The notes under the pieces: model-generated
Database searches by the model: none
What the model was told of the DNA's origin: nothing
What the model saw: only the letters and a program-made list of their open reading frames with translations
Part shown: piece by piece, positions 41,768-51,222 of the stretch
Layout: each line of letters begins with the position of its first letter
Numbering within the stretch: the stretch's first letter is position 1
Made by a program: the position numbers and the translations under genes
Assembly (NCBI GenBank): GCA_965237635.1
Contig: CBDEFX010000002.1
Coordinates: 1,860,001-1,924,000 of the forward strand
DNA from: CBDEFX01 sp965237635
GTDB lineage: Bacteria; Chloroflexota; Dehalococcoidia; Lucifugimonadales; CAUZJF01
Length of the DNA: 64,000 nt
Direction: 5' to 3'

Positions 41768-42853
41768 TCAAACCCGCCCTGTCTGGCCTCGCTGGCGGAG
41801 GGCGTGGTCGACCAGGACGAGCGCCATCATTGCCTCGATGATCGGCACCGCCCGTGGCACGACGCACGGATCATGGCGGCCTCTGCCCTCCAGCACCGTT
41901 GGGTTTCCTTCCTCGTCCACAGTCTCCTGGGGCTGCATGATCGTGGCCGGCGGCTTGAAGGCTGCCCGGACAACTATGTTCTCTCCGTTGGAGATTCCGC
42001 CTTGGATGCCCCCCGAACGGTTCGTGCGGGTCCTTATGTGGCCTTCCTCACTATAGAACGGGTCGTTGTGCTCTGAGCCGGTCAGCGCGAGGCCGCCGAA
42101 CCCCGAACCTACCTCGAAGCCTTTGCATGCAGGCAGCGACAGCATCGCCTTCGCAAGATCGGCGTCCAGCTTGTCGAAGACCGGCGCTCCGAGGCCAGCA
42201 GGTACGTTTCTCGCCACTGCCTCCACGACCCCCCCGAGAGAGTCGCCATCCTTGCGCGCCTCCTTGATGCGCTCGATCATCTGCACCGCCATTTCCTGGT
42301 CCGGGCAACGGACAATGTTGGACTCGACGTCAGCAGCCAAGACGGCTCCAGGGTCTATCTCTGCTTTGAGCTCCCAGACCTGCTTGACGTACCCCACGAT
42401 CTCGACACCTTGCTCAAGCGCCAGGACCTTCTTCGCGATTGCCCCCGCGGCAACGCGGCCGATCGTCTCCCTGGCGCTAGCTCGTCCCCCACCCTTCCAG
42501 TTTCGTATGCCGTACTTGGCCTGGTAGGTGTAGTCGGCATGGGAGGGCCGGAACTTCGACCGCATATGCTCGTAGTCCTTTGTGCGGGCATCCTCGTTCC
42601 GGACCTCGATGAGGATTGGGCTGCCCAAGGCCAGTCCGTCAAAGACACCCGACAGGACCTCGGCCTTGTCGCTCTCTCTTCGCTGGGTCGAGATCTCGCT
42701 TTGCCCGGGCCTTCGACGGTCCAAGTCCCTCTGGATATCGGCGATGTCGACCGGGACCCCTGGTGGGCAGCCATCGACGACCACACCCACGGCGTCCCCG
42801 TGGGACTCGCCCCAGGTCGTGACTCGAAACATATGCCCAAACGTGTTACCCAT
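41768..42853 (-). CDS. aroC: Chorismate synthase
   Basis: Converts 5-enolpyruvylshikimate-3-phosphate to chorismate, using reduced FMN. The start GNTFGHMFRVTTWGESHGDA is diagnostic, and RRRPGQSEISTQRRESD, GGGRASARETIGRVAAGA and RTNRSGGIQGGISNGE follow. ATG 42853 is chosen because this N terminus is where the family begins; the open frame to 42910 adds 19 unrelated residues. About 361 residues, as expected. It is a housekeeping gene with no evident tie to its neighbours. Confidence 0.95.
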   Translation of the reverse strand: MGNTFGHMFRVTTWGESHGDAVGVVVDGCPPGVPVDIADIQRDLDRRRPGQSEISTQRRESDKAEVLSGVFDGLALGSPILIEVRNEDARTKDYEHMRSKFRPSHADYTYQAKYGIRNWKGGGRASARETIGRVAAGAIAKKVLALEQGVEIVGYVKQVWELKAEIDPGAVLAADVESNIVRCPDQEMAVQMIERIKEARKDGDSLGGVVEAVARNVPAGLGAPVFDKLDADLAKAMLSLPACKGFEVGSGFGGLALTGSEHNDPFYSEEGHIRTRTNRSGGIQGGISNGENIVVRAAFKPPATIMQPQETVDEEGNPTVLEGRGRHDPCVVPRAVPIIEAMMALVLVDHALRQRGQTGRV

Positions 42854-43135
42854 CCGCTGCTGCTGACGCTCCCCGGCTGTAAGGCCACTGAGGTGCATAT
42901 ATGCTATCACCTACGCCAACCCTATGGTATGATCGGATGGTCGCTAGTTCCTAACCCCAACTACCTTGCAGGAACGGGTCCGGGTTGAACACCTGCGAGT
43001 ACCTTTCGCCTCAGGCGGATGAGTGTCGCTCGTAGCCCGGGCCCCCTTTTTGCACCAAAATTCCGGAGTAAGGCCTTCTGTCAACGAAAGACGCTTCAGC
43101 AGCCCTTCTCGCCTGTTCCTCCACCCTGACAGCCC
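42854..43135. other. Divergent intergenic region without a gene
   Basis: This is the gap between aroC and the MFS gene. Apart from the promoter before the MFS gene I see only a GC-rich GCCCGGGCCCCC run followed by T's near 43038-43054, which is not a convincing terminator. No small gene is supported. Confidence 0.5.
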
Positions 43136-43164
43136 TTGCACCGGCGTTAACCCAGGCGTACACT
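43136..43164 (+). promoter_or_regulatory. Promoter of the MFS gene, probably leaderless
   Basis: -35 TTGCAC (43136-43141), 17-bp spacer, -10 TACACT (43159-43164). Only 7 nt separate the -10 from the ATG at 43172, so the transcript should start at or near the start codon. This is the same arrangement as at 23866-23894. Confidence 0.65.
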
Positions 43165-43171
43165 GCCTCTT

Positions 43172-44551
43172 ATGAGTGCTGATTCTGAGCCAATTGGGAA
43201 AGCGACGCCTCCCAGCGAAGCTCTCCTTCTTGGCCCAGCCGCAACTCCTAAGGTAGGACACCCCGAAGTCGAACCCTCGCTAGCATCTCTTGACACGCCG
43301 CAGGCCGTCGCTGATCGTCCGGCAGGACCGACTCCACCTCGCTCGCGCTGGCGGTCCGCATATATATCTCTAACGAACCGCGACTTCCTGTTGCTGTGGC
43401 TCGGCCTTCTATTCACGATGAGCGGCCTCCAGATGCAGATGCTCGCCCGCAGCTACTTGGTCTATGACATCACCGACTCCGGAAAGATTCTCGGCCTCGT
43501 AAGCGCCGCGGGCGCATTGCCGATGTTGGGTCTTGCACTCTTCGGGGGCGCCGTCGCGGACCGCCTTAAGCGAAAACCGCTCATCCAGGCTGGTCAGGTG
43601 ACCTCGATGGGCGTAGCCCTTTTCGTCGCTGTGTCAATTACACTGGGCTGGATCACCTGGGTCCACCTGCTAGTGGCAGCCCTGGTCCAAGGTGTCATGC
43701 GGTCCTTCCTGGTGCCGGCCCGTTAGGCGATCATCCCCCAGCTGGTCGGGAGGGAGAATCTTGGCAATGCGGTCGCACTGCAAGGCGCAGGAATGAGCGC
43801 GACCACCCTCGTGGCACCACCCATCGCAGGGGTGCTCTACGCGGCGATCGGGCCGGAGGGCGTATACTACGTCATCTCATTGCTCGGGCTCGCTGCAGTC
43901 GTGATCACGACCTTCGTTCGCTCGCCGGTTGACGTAGACAAACCTTCCAGCTCTAACGTGCTCGCTGAAATCGGCGCCGGGCTCTCGTACATCTTGCGTA
44001 ACAGACTCATGATGGTCCTTCTGGCAACTGGGCTGGCCACTGCCACGCTCGCTATGCCTATCAGGTTTCTGTTGCCGGTCTTCGTGGCGAACGTGTACGA
44101 AAGGGCGTCGGAGGCCTACGGTCTCCTGATAGGGGTAATGGGAGTGGGCTCGATGGTCGGCTCCCTAGCCATGGCGTCTTTGGGCCCATGGAAACGGGGC
44201 CTATTGTTGATAGTCGGCATCTTTGCTTCCGGCGTCGCCCTGGTGGTTCTGGCTATTATTCCTCTGTACTACGTGGCGGTAGGCATGATGGTGCTGCTCG
44301 GTCTGGGCGATGCGGGCCGGCGGACACTGAACCAGGCGCTGCTGATGGAGCAGAGTGACGACCGATATCTGGGTAGAGTGATGAGCATTTACACGATGAC
44401 GTTCGGGATGATGCCCCTTGCGATCCTGCCTGCAGGGTTCGCGATCGACCGGTGGGGCATCGAGCCTACCATAGGTGTCATGGGCGGATTGATGTTGGGC
44501 ACTGGCGCCCTGGTTATGGCTACACAGAAGAGGCTTCGGGGCCTCCAATAG
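43172..44551 (+). pseudogene. MFS transporter gene with an in-frame amber codon
   Basis: A major facilitator protein of about 459 residues with a ~65-residue hydrophilic N-terminal extension and about 12 membrane segments. The loop GGAVADRLKRKPLIQAGQ after helix 2 is the family motif. TAG at 43724-43726 interrupts the frame between LVPAR and AIIPQLVGRENLGNAVALQG. The family normally has Gln here, so CAG-to-TAG is the likely change. The frame is otherwise perfect. It resembles enterobactin-exporter-like MFS proteins; the substrate is unknown. Confidence 0.88.
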
Positions 44552-44609
44552 TAGCCCGCCATTGAAGGCCCAATGGGCTCCCAGCACATAACGAATCGGA
44601 GGCCGATGC

Positions 44610-46235
44610 ATGCGACCTATAACCGAGATCGCCGAGTCGATGGGTCTGGAACCGGATGCCGTCATCCCGTACGGCCGGTACAAGGCCAAGGTCCATCTAG
44701 ACGCGATTCGTCAGGACGGGCCACGCGGCAAGCTGGTGCTGGTCACCGGCATTACGCCCACCCGAGCCGGGGAGGGCAAGACGACCACTACGGCTGGCCT
44801 CACTCAAGGAATGGGGAAACTCGGCCACCGGGCTATCGCGACGTTGCGCGAGCCGTCGTTGGGCCCAATATTCGGGATCAAGGGCGGCGGGACGGGTGGA
44901 GCGGCAGCTCGGGTAGTTCCCGAGGACGAGATCAACATCCACTTCACAGGCGACGCCCACGCGGTGGCCTCGGCGCACAACCTCCTCGCCGCTCTGACGG
45001 ACAACGTGGCACGGTTGGGTGGCATCGCGGGCTTTAACGCCGACAACATCACGTGGCGGCGGGTCATCGACATCGAGGAGCGGGCACTTCGCACTATCGT
45101 GACCGGCCTCGGTGGCTCGGCAAACGCGCCGGTCCGCGAGACGGGGTTCGATATCGTCACGGCGTCGGAGATCATGGCGATCCTTGCGCTGTCGTCTGGC
45201 CTGAGCGACCTTCGAGACCGACTGGGCAGGATCATAGTAGGGTTCGCCGCCGATGGGCGACCGGTCACGGCCGGCGACATCGAAGGGGCCGTCGGATCGA
45301 TGATGTCGCTCCTCCGCCACGCTATCCATCCCAACCTGGTCCAGACGGCTGAAGGCCAGCCCGTGCTTGTGCACACCGGCCCTTTTGGAAACATAGCTCA
45401 CGGCTGCAACTCCGTCGTAGCCGACCGGCTGGCGCTCGGCTACGCAGACTACGTGATGACAGAGGCAGGATTCGGCGCGGACCTCGGGTTCGAGAAGTTC
45501 ATGCACATCAAGGCCCGGTTCAACGACCTCGAGCCGAGCGCCGTCGTGCTCGTCGCGACCGTCAAGGCGCTCAAAGTGCACGGCGGCGTACGAGTTCGCG
45601 ATCTGGATGCGCCAAACGACGACGCGGTCGAAAAGGGTGCCCCGAATTTGGAGCATTTGGTCGGCGTCGTGCGCTCTTTCGGGCTCCCGGTAGTCGTGGC
45701 AATCAACCGGTTTCCGTCCGATACAGCCGATGAGTTGGCGTTGGTCAAGGCACGGGCCGAAGGGGCCGGCGCCCACGCGGCCGTAGAGTCGACGGTCTTC
45801 ACCGACGGGGGAGCCGGAGGCGTCGCGCTCGCGGAGGCGGTCGTCGACGCGGCCCGCGCAAAAGACACGAAGGTCTCATACCTGTATCCGGAGGACGCGA
45901 CGATCGAGGAGAAGGTGTCGGTCCTGGCCCAGAAGGTGTATGGCGCTGCCGACGTCCAGTGGAGTCCACCTGCCCGCACAAAGGCAAAGACCTTCGCCGA
46001 GCTAGACTGGGGGCGGCTGCCGATATGCATGGCCAAGACCCACCTGTCGCTTTCCGACAAACCTCGGCTCAAGGGGCGGCCGACCGGCTACACGTTCGAA
46101 ATCTCGGATGTAAGGGCCTCGGTCGGCGCCGGGTTCATCTACCCCATTGCAGGCACGATCGTTACGATGCCCGGGCTGCCCACCAGTCCCAGGGCGCTAG
46201 ACGTCGACGACCAGGGCAACATCCTCGGGCTTTAA
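44610..46235 (+). CDS. fhs: Formate--tetrahydrofolate ligase
   Basis: Makes 10-formyl-tetrahydrofolate from formate, THF and ATP in the cytoplasm. The P-loop GITPTRAGEGKTTTT, REPSLGPIFGIKGGGTGGA, NIHFTGDAHA and AGTIVTMPGLPTSP are hallmarks. At 541 residues it is slightly shorter than the usual ~555. It sits upstream of glycine-cleavage and formate dehydrogenase genes, so one-carbon units from formate and glycine can meet at folate. Confidence 0.96.
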   Translation: MRPITEIAESMGLEPDAVIPYGRYKAKVHLDAIRQDGPRGKLVLVTGITPTRAGEGKTTTTAGLTQGMGKLGHRAIATLREPSLGPIFGIKGGGTGGAAARVVPEDEINIHFTGDAHAVASAHNLLAALTDNVARLGGIAGFNADNITWRRVIDIEERALRTIVTGLGGSANAPVRETGFDIVTASEIMAILALSSGLSDLRDRLGRIIVGFAADGRPVTAGDIEGAVGSMMSLLRHAIHPNLVQTAEGQPVLVHTGPFGNIAHGCNSVVADRLALGYADYVMTEAGFGADLGFEKFMHIKARFNDLEPSAVVLVATVKALKVHGGVRVRDLDAPNDDAVEKGAPNLEHLVGVVRSFGLPVVVAINRFPSDTADELALVKARAEGAGAHAAVESTVFTDGGAGGVALAEAVVDAARAKDTKVSYLYPEDATIEEKVSVLAQKVYGAADVQWSPPARTKAKTFAELDWGRLPICMAKTHLSLSDKPRLKGRPTGYTFEISDVRASVGAGFIYPIAGTIVTMPGLPTSPRALDVDDQGNILGL

Positions 46236-46260
46236 CTTCACGATTCTCAACGCTCGGAGG

Positions 46261-46304
46261 CCCCTCGATACGTCCAGATGCCGAATCGGGACTACTCGGG
46301 GTAT
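46261..46304. repeat. Dispersed intergenic repeat, family 1, copy 1
   Basis: Reads CCCTCGATACGTCC...ATCGGGACTACTCGGGG. It matches the copies at 54676-54720 and 61522-61564. The inner CGAT/ATCGGGAC arms form an imperfect hairpin. It lies just after the fhs stop. Confidence 0.8.
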
Positions 46305-46324
46305 GCGGAAGCAGGTTGGTCAGA

Positions 46325-46343
46325 GGGCGCACGCCGTGCGCCC
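46325..46343. repeat. Short palindrome ending in CCTAC (family 2)
   Basis: GGGCGCAC and GTGCGCCC arms around three bases, followed by CCTAC. It resembles the palindromes at 19988, 31050 and 60181 in its GGGC core and CTAC end. It may terminate fhs transcription. Confidence 0.55.
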
Positions 46344-46419
46344 CTACACGCCGCCACGTGCGAGCGAATCGTCGATCTTCCACAGCAGCGCTGTTTCCTT
46401 ACCGCAGGCGCGTCTCAAA

Positions 46420-46449
46420 TTGCTCCCGCCGCGAAGCGGCCGGTATAAT
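46420..46449 (+). promoter_or_regulatory. Promoter of the moeA operon
   Basis: -35 TTGCTC (46420-46425), 18-bp spacer, perfect -10 TATAAT (46444-46449). A GGGAGGGG ribosome site follows before ATG 46476, so this transcript has a short normal leader. The spacer holds a small CCGC/GCGG hairpin. Confidence 0.65.
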
Positions 46450-46475
46450 GGTGCATCGCACGGGAGGGGCGGACG

Positions 46476-47708
46476 ATGCCGGAGTTCTTCAACGTTATGC
46501 CGCCGAGCGAAGCTCTTCAGGTGCTTCTCCAGCGGCTAGAGCATCAAGTCGATCGAGAGCCGGTCCCCACCCACGAGGCCCTGGGACGCGTCACTGCGGA
46601 GCAAACGGTCGCGTCCGAGGACCTACCCGCATTTCCGCGGTCAACCATGGACGGCTTCTCCGTCCGCTCGTCCGACACGTTCGGAGCGTCGGAAGGGCTG
46701 CCTGCCTACTTGGAGGTCGTCGGTGAGGTCCAGATGGGTGAGCCCGCCCTCGTAGAGCTGTCGACCGGCCAGGCGGCCGGGGCGTACACCGGAGGGATGC
46801 TGGCCGCGGGCGCCGACGCGGTCGTAATCGTCGAAAACACGCAGACGGTAGACGACTCCACAATCGAGGTGCTTCGTCCCGTCGCCCCTGGCGAGAACGT
46901 TGTTCAGGTAGGCGAGGACGTGCGGTCCGGCGAACCGGTGTTGACAGCCGGCCACGTGATCAGGCCACAGGATATCGGGGGACTGCTCGCCCTCGGTATA
47001 ACAGAGGTGCTCGTAAGCAAACGGCCCCGCGTCACGATCGTGTCGACGGGAGACGAGCTTGTATTGCCGGGTGACCAGCCTGGCCCCGGGCAGATAAGGG
47101 ACATCAACACCCACACGATCTCGGCGCTGGTGGAAGGGGCCGGCGGGGTACCCAAGCCCATAGCCATGGTCGGAGACGACCACGAAGCCCAGCGGACCGC
47201 GGCCGTCGAGGGGCTTGAGCAGGGCGACATACTCGTCTTTTCGGCCGGGAGCTCGGTCAGCAGCCGGGACATGACCGCGTCGGTGATGGCGAGCCTGGGG
47301 AGCCCAGGCGTGCTTGTGCACGGCATCTCGGTGAAGCCCGGCAAGCCCACGATCGTGGCCCTGGTAGACGGCAAGCCTGCTTTCGGCTTGCCGGGGAACC
47401 CGGTCTCCGCGGCGGTCGTGTTCGATCTCCTGGTCCGGCCGACGATCTACGCTCTGAGTGGCTGCACCAGCCCGCCGGAGCCTCCTACGGTACGAGCGCG
47501 CCTGCTACGTGACATACCGTCGACGGCAGGTCGCGAGGACTACGTGCAGGTCCGGCTGGTCGGCGGCGAGGGCGAGCTTACGGCCGATCCCGTGTTCGGC
47601 AAATCGAACCTGATCTACACGCTCGTCCGGGCGGACGGGGCCGTCAAGGTGCCACTGGACAGGGGCGGGCTATACGCCGGCGACGAGGTCGAGGTTAGGC
47701 TGCATTGA
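46476..47708 (+). CDS. moeA: Molybdopterin molybdotransferase MoeA
   Basis: Inserts molybdate or tungstate into adenylated molybdopterin. This 410-residue protein has the domain order of MoeA: TVASEDLPAFPRSTMDGFSV at the N terminus, the MoCF_biosynth core VTIVSTGDELVLPGDQPGPG and FSAGSSVSSRDM, LPGNPVSAAVVF, and a C-terminal beta domain. It is followed 55 bp later by a second, longer MoeA. Two MoeA forms often occur where both Mo and W enzymes are made. Confidence 0.94.
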   Translation: MPEFFNVMPPSEALQVLLQRLEHQVDREPVPTHEALGRVTAEQTVASEDLPAFPRSTMDGFSVRSSDTFGASEGLPAYLEVVGEVQMGEPALVELSTGQAAGAYTGGMLAAGADAVVIVENTQTVDDSTIEVLRPVAPGENVVQVGEDVRSGEPVLTAGHVIRPQDIGGLLALGITEVLVSKRPRVTIVSTGDELVLPGDQPGPGQIRDINTHTISALVEGAGGVPKPIAMVGDDHEAQRTAAVEGLEQGDILVFSAGSSVSSRDMTASVMASLGSPGVLVHGISVKPGKPTIVALVDGKPAFGLPGNPVSAAVVFDLLVRPTIYALSGCTSPPEPPTVRARLLRDIPSTAGREDYVQVRLVGGEGELTADPVFGKSNLIYTLVRADGAVKVPLDRGGLYAGDEVEVRLH

Positions 47709-47763
47709 AGCAGTCCGTCGCGTGCCCAGTGACCTTACGCTGCGAGTAACTCAAGGGATATCA

Positions 47764-49713
47764 ATGAAGCAGCACAGGCATGATAGACGCTACTACCTCG
47801 AAGACATCCCTCTCGACGAGGCTCTGAAAAAGTTCCATGACGCCTTAGACAAAGCCGGTGCCATTCGGCCCTCGCCAGGCGAGACGGTCCCGCTTGAACG
47901 GGCCAACGGGAGGGTGACGGCGGAGGCCATATGGGCCAAGGTCTCCTCCCCGCATTACGACGCGGCCGCGATGGACGGCGTAGCAGTGAGATCGAAGGAC
48001 ACCGTAGGGGCGACCGAGACCTCGCCTGTAAGACTGAAGGTAGGCGAGCAGGCTGTCTGGCTGGATACCGGAGACCCGGTGCCCGAGGGCTTCGACGCGG
48101 TCGTAATGATTGAGGTGGTCCACGAGGTCGATGAATCCACCATAGAGGTCCGGTCCCCGGTTCCGCCTTACGAGCACATAAGGGCTCTCGGTGAGGACAT
48201 TGTCGCCACAGAGCTGGTCTTACCCGAGAACCACAAGCTACGGCCACAAGACCTGGCCGCCTGCGGTGCCGCAGGCTTGTCTGAAGTATCCGTGCGCCGC
48301 CCGCCAAAAGTCGCGATTATCCCGACAGGCACCGAGCTGGTCGTCGTCGGCACCGCGGCGGCCCCCGGGCAGATCGTCGAGTCCAACTCCCTGATGCTGG
48401 CGGCGATGGTCGACGATTGGGGCGCCGAGGCCACCCGTCGACAGCCTGTTGCCGACGACCTTGACCAGCTAAAGGCCGCCGTCCTCGATGCCGTGGCGGG
48501 CTCAGATATCGTGGTGGTGAACGCCGGCTCGTCTGCCGGGTCCGAGGACTATACCGCGAAAGCGGTCGAGGAACTCGGCCAGCTCCTCGTACATGGTGTT
48601 GCCATCAGGCCCGGACACCCGTTGGTACTAGGAGTGGTGAAGAACAAGTCGGTCGTCGGTATTCCTGGCTACCCGGTCTCGGCGGCGATCACATGCGATA
48701 TTTTCGTTAGACGGCTCATTGAGCAGATGCTGGGCCTACCATCCCACGCTCGGGAGAGGACAAAAGCAACCGTCACTCGCAAGGTATTGTCACCCATCGG
48801 CGAGGACGAGTTCGTTCGCGTGAGGTTGGGCCGCGTGGGTAAGAAGATGGTGGCCACGCCCATTCAGAGAGGGGCCGGAGTCATCATGTCGCTGGTCAGG
48901 GCCGACGGGCTGGTCGTAGTCCCCCGATTCTCGGAGGGGGTGGACGCCGGCCAGGAAGTGAGTGTTGAGTTGCTGCGCCCGGCAGAGAGCCTAGAAGGGA
49001 CCATCGTCGCGATCGGCAGCCACGACATGACTCTAGACTTACTCGCTAGCGAGCTCCGCCGGATTGACCCGAGCCTAACCCTGGCATCTTCTAACGTGGG
49101 CAGCCTAGGAGGCCTACTAGCGCTCAGCCGAGGTGAGGCGCACATAGCAGGCTGCCACCTACTGGACGAGGAGACCGGAGAGTACAACGTCCCGTTCGTA
49201 CGGCGACACGTGAAGGGGCAAAATGTGGTGTTGATGCGCCTTGTCGACCGGGTCCAAGGCCTCATCGTGGCGCCCGACAACCCCAAATCGATCACTTCCC
49301 TGGAGGACCTGCGGCGCGAGGACGTGACCTTTGTTAACAGGCAGCGGGGCTCGGGCACGCGTGTCCTGCTCGACCACATGCTTAAGCGCGACGGTGCCTC
49401 TGTGGCCGAAGTCCGGGGCTACGAGCGCGAAGAGTACACTCATCTGGCGGTCGCTGCCGCGATCGCAGGCGGCAAGGCCGATGTGGGGCTAGGCGTCCTG
49501 TCGGCGGCCAGAGCAATGGGGATGGACTTCCTGCCCCTCACCACCGAACAGTACGATCTCGTCATTCCCGTGGAGTTCTACGAGAGCGACCTGCTCCAGC
49601 CATTGCTTTCGCTCATCCGCGACGAGGAGTTCAAGCAGAAGGTGGAGGCGCTCGGTGGCTATGAGACAGTCCGGATGGGCGAGGTGGTCGCGGAGTTGAA
49701 GTCCACTGAGTAG
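47764..49713 (+). CDS. moeA: MoeA fused to a periplasmic-binding-protein-like domain
   Basis: About 649 residues. Residues 1-~415 repeat the MoeA plan (SSPHYDAAAMDGVAV, VAIIPTGTELV, NAGSSAGSEDYTAKAVEELG, GIPGYPVSAAITCD). The last ~230 residues form a PBP-like domain (VAIGSHDMTLDLLASEL, then RQRGSGTRVLLDHML and GKADVGLG), as in PF12727 proteins, with no signal peptide. It may bind molybdate or tungstate, or the cofactor, in the cytoplasm. ATG 47764 is preferred over GTG 47722 for its ribosome site (AAGGGA). Confidence 0.92.
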   Translation: MKQHRHDRRYYLEDIPLDEALKKFHDALDKAGAIRPSPGETVPLERANGRVTAEAIWAKVSSPHYDAAAMDGVAVRSKDTVGATETSPVRLKVGEQAVWLDTGDPVPEGFDAVVMIEVVHEVDESTIEVRSPVPPYEHIRALGEDIVATELVLPENHKLRPQDLAACGAAGLSEVSVRRPPKVAIIPTGTELVVVGTAAAPGQIVESNSLMLAAMVDDWGAEATRRQPVADDLDQLKAAVLDAVAGSDIVVVNAGSSAGSEDYTAKAVEELGQLLVHGVAIRPGHPLVLGVVKNKSVVGIPGYPVSAAITCDIFVRRLIEQMLGLPSHARERTKATVTRKVLSPIGEDEFVRVRLGRVGKKMVATPIQRGAGVIMSLVRADGLVVVPRFSEGVDAGQEVSVELLRPAESLEGTIVAIGSHDMTLDLLASELRRIDPSLTLASSNVGSLGGLLALSRGEAHIAGCHLLDEETGEYNVPFVRRHVKGQNVVLMRLVDRVQGLIVAPDNPKSITSLEDLRREDVTFVNRQRGSGTRVLLDHMLKRDGASVAEVRGYEREEYTHLAVAAAIAGGKADVGLGVLSAARAMGMDFLPLTTEQYDLVIPVEFYESDLLQPLLSLIRDEEFKQKVEALGGYETVRMGEVVAELKSTE

Positions 49714-49723
49714 CGTAGCACCG

Positions 49724-50815
49724 ATGGGCAAAGCCACGCAGTTGAAGCAGACTCCTCTTTTCGACATCCACCGATCGCAGGGCGCACGTTTTTCTCCCTT
49801 CGCCGGCTGGAACATGCCTATCCAGTATGGCGGAATCCTCGACGAAGCAAGATCGGTGAGAAGCCATGCCGGCCTTTTCGACGTGTCCCACATGGGTCGC
49901 GTGGACGTACGCGGTCCCGGGGCCGTGTCATTATTGGACCGCGTCTTCAGCTCGGACATTCCGTCTCTAGCGGTTGGACGAGCTCGCTACGGCATGATCT
50001 GTACTCAAGAAGGCGGGATAATAGACGACTGCATTATTTACCGCCGGGCACGCGATCGGATCCTCGTGGTGCCGAACGCTGCCAACTCGACGCCGGTGCT
50101 TGAGTGGATCGACCGATGGAAGTCCGAGAAAGACGACGTCCAGATCACCGACGTCACGTCCCGGCTGTCGATGATCGCACTCCAGGGCCCGCAGGCGGCC
50201 GATATACTCTCCAAGTCGATAGAGCTTGACCCCTCTTCGGTTAGGTCTTTCTCTTTTGTCGACGCATATGTAGGAGCGCACCACGCCCTCGTGGCGCGCA
50301 CCGGGTATACAGGCGAAGATGGCTTCGAGCTCATTCTGCCGTCGAATGGTGTCATTGAGCTATGGAGCCTACTCGCGGAGAAAGGCGCCGCCCCCTGTGG
50401 ACTGGGGGCCAGGGACATTCTGAGGCTGGAGGCGGGTCTTCTGCTGCACGGCAACGACATGGACATCTCTACGAATCCTTACGAGGCTGGCCTCGACCGG
50501 TTCGTGGACCCCGATCGAGAGGGGTATGTGGCCGGCCATGCGTTGCAGCTTGCGCGCGATCAGGGCATGAGCAGAGTCCTGGTGGGATTCAACATGGTGG
50601 GGCGCGGAACCGCGAGGCACGGGCGCCCCATCATGGACGGCTCGAACAAGATCGGAACGGTCACCAGCGGGAGCTACTCGCCTTCCCTTGACATGAATAT
50701 AGGTTTGGGCTATGTTCCAACCGGCTTTTCGTCCTCCGGTTCTCGGTTTGAGGTTGATATTCGAGGCCGACCCGTTGAAGCGGAAGTGACGACCCTCCCG
50801 TTCTACTCCCGGTAA
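49724..50815 (+). CDS. gcvT: Aminomethyltransferase (glycine cleavage T protein)
   Basis: Transfers the methylene group of aminomethyl-lipoyl-GcvH to THF, releasing ammonia. The 363-residue protein has RFSPFAGWNMPIQYGGILDE, the conserved FDVSHMGRVDVRGPG strand, TGYTGEDGFELILP and a C-terminal barrel. Spacing to gcvH is 8 bp. It would feed methylene-THF into the folate pool shared with Fhs. Confidence 0.95.
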   Translation: MGKATQLKQTPLFDIHRSQGARFSPFAGWNMPIQYGGILDEARSVRSHAGLFDVSHMGRVDVRGPGAVSLLDRVFSSDIPSLAVGRARYGMICTQEGGIIDDCIIYRRARDRILVVPNAANSTPVLEWIDRWKSEKDDVQITDVTSRLSMIALQGPQAADILSKSIELDPSSVRSFSFVDAYVGAHHALVARTGYTGEDGFELILPSNGVIELWSLLAEKGAAPCGLGARDILRLEAGLLLHGNDMDISTNPYEAGLDRFVDPDREGYVAGHALQLARDQGMSRVLVGFNMVGRGTARHGRPIMDGSNKIGTVTSGSYSPSLDMNIGLGYVPTGFSSSGSRFEVDIRGRPVEAEVTTLPFYSR

Positions 50816-50823
50816 AGGACAGC

Positions 50824-51213
50824 ATGAATCCCCAGGATCTGAAATACAGCGAGGAGCACGAGTGGCTAAGAATGGAGTCCGGTAGCATCGGCGTAATCGG
50901 GATCACCGCGTTCGCTGCTGAGAGTCTGGGGGACGTCGTGTTCCTGGACCTGCCCGAGGTAAGCGCTGAGCTCACACAGTCCCAGAAGCTCGGCGAGGTG
51001 GAGGCCGCCAAAGCAGTCTCGGACATCTACTCGCCCATCAGTGGTCGCGTGACCGAGCGCAACGAAGAGGCCGTGAAGAAACCGGAGCTCGTCAACGATG
51101 GTCCGTATGAAACAGGCTGGCTACTAAAGGTCGCGGTGACCGATGTCTCTGAAGTCGACAAGTTGATGACGGCTGACCAGTACGAGGCATTCCTAGCTTC
51201 AAAAGAGCCGTAG
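50824..51213 (+). CDS. gcvH: Glycine cleavage system H protein
   Basis: A 129-residue lipoyl carrier. The lipoylated Lys is about residue 63 in GEVEAAKAVSDIYSPISG. YSEEHEWLRMESGSIGVIGI at the start and ELVNDGPYETGWLLKV near the end are typical. It shuttles the aminomethyl group between GcvP and GcvT. Confidence 0.96.
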   Translation: MNPQDLKYSEEHEWLRMESGSIGVIGITAFAAESLGDVVFLDLPEVSAELTQSQKLGEVEAAKAVSDIYSPISGRVTERNEEAVKKPELVNDGPYETGWLLKVAVTDVSEVDKLMTADQYEAFLASKEP

Positions 51214-51222
51214 GCCGGCCAA

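Noticed and set aside
24045..44551. Reassignment of TAG or TGA as sense codons
   Set aside because: TAG and TGA end several intact genes here (for example the carbamoyltransferase with TAG and glcE with TGA). Isolated nonsense mutations explain the data better.
44697..45776. Long minus-strand frame (359 codons) opposite fhs
   Set aside because: A shadow of the GC-rich fhs gene; low-complexity composition and no motifs.
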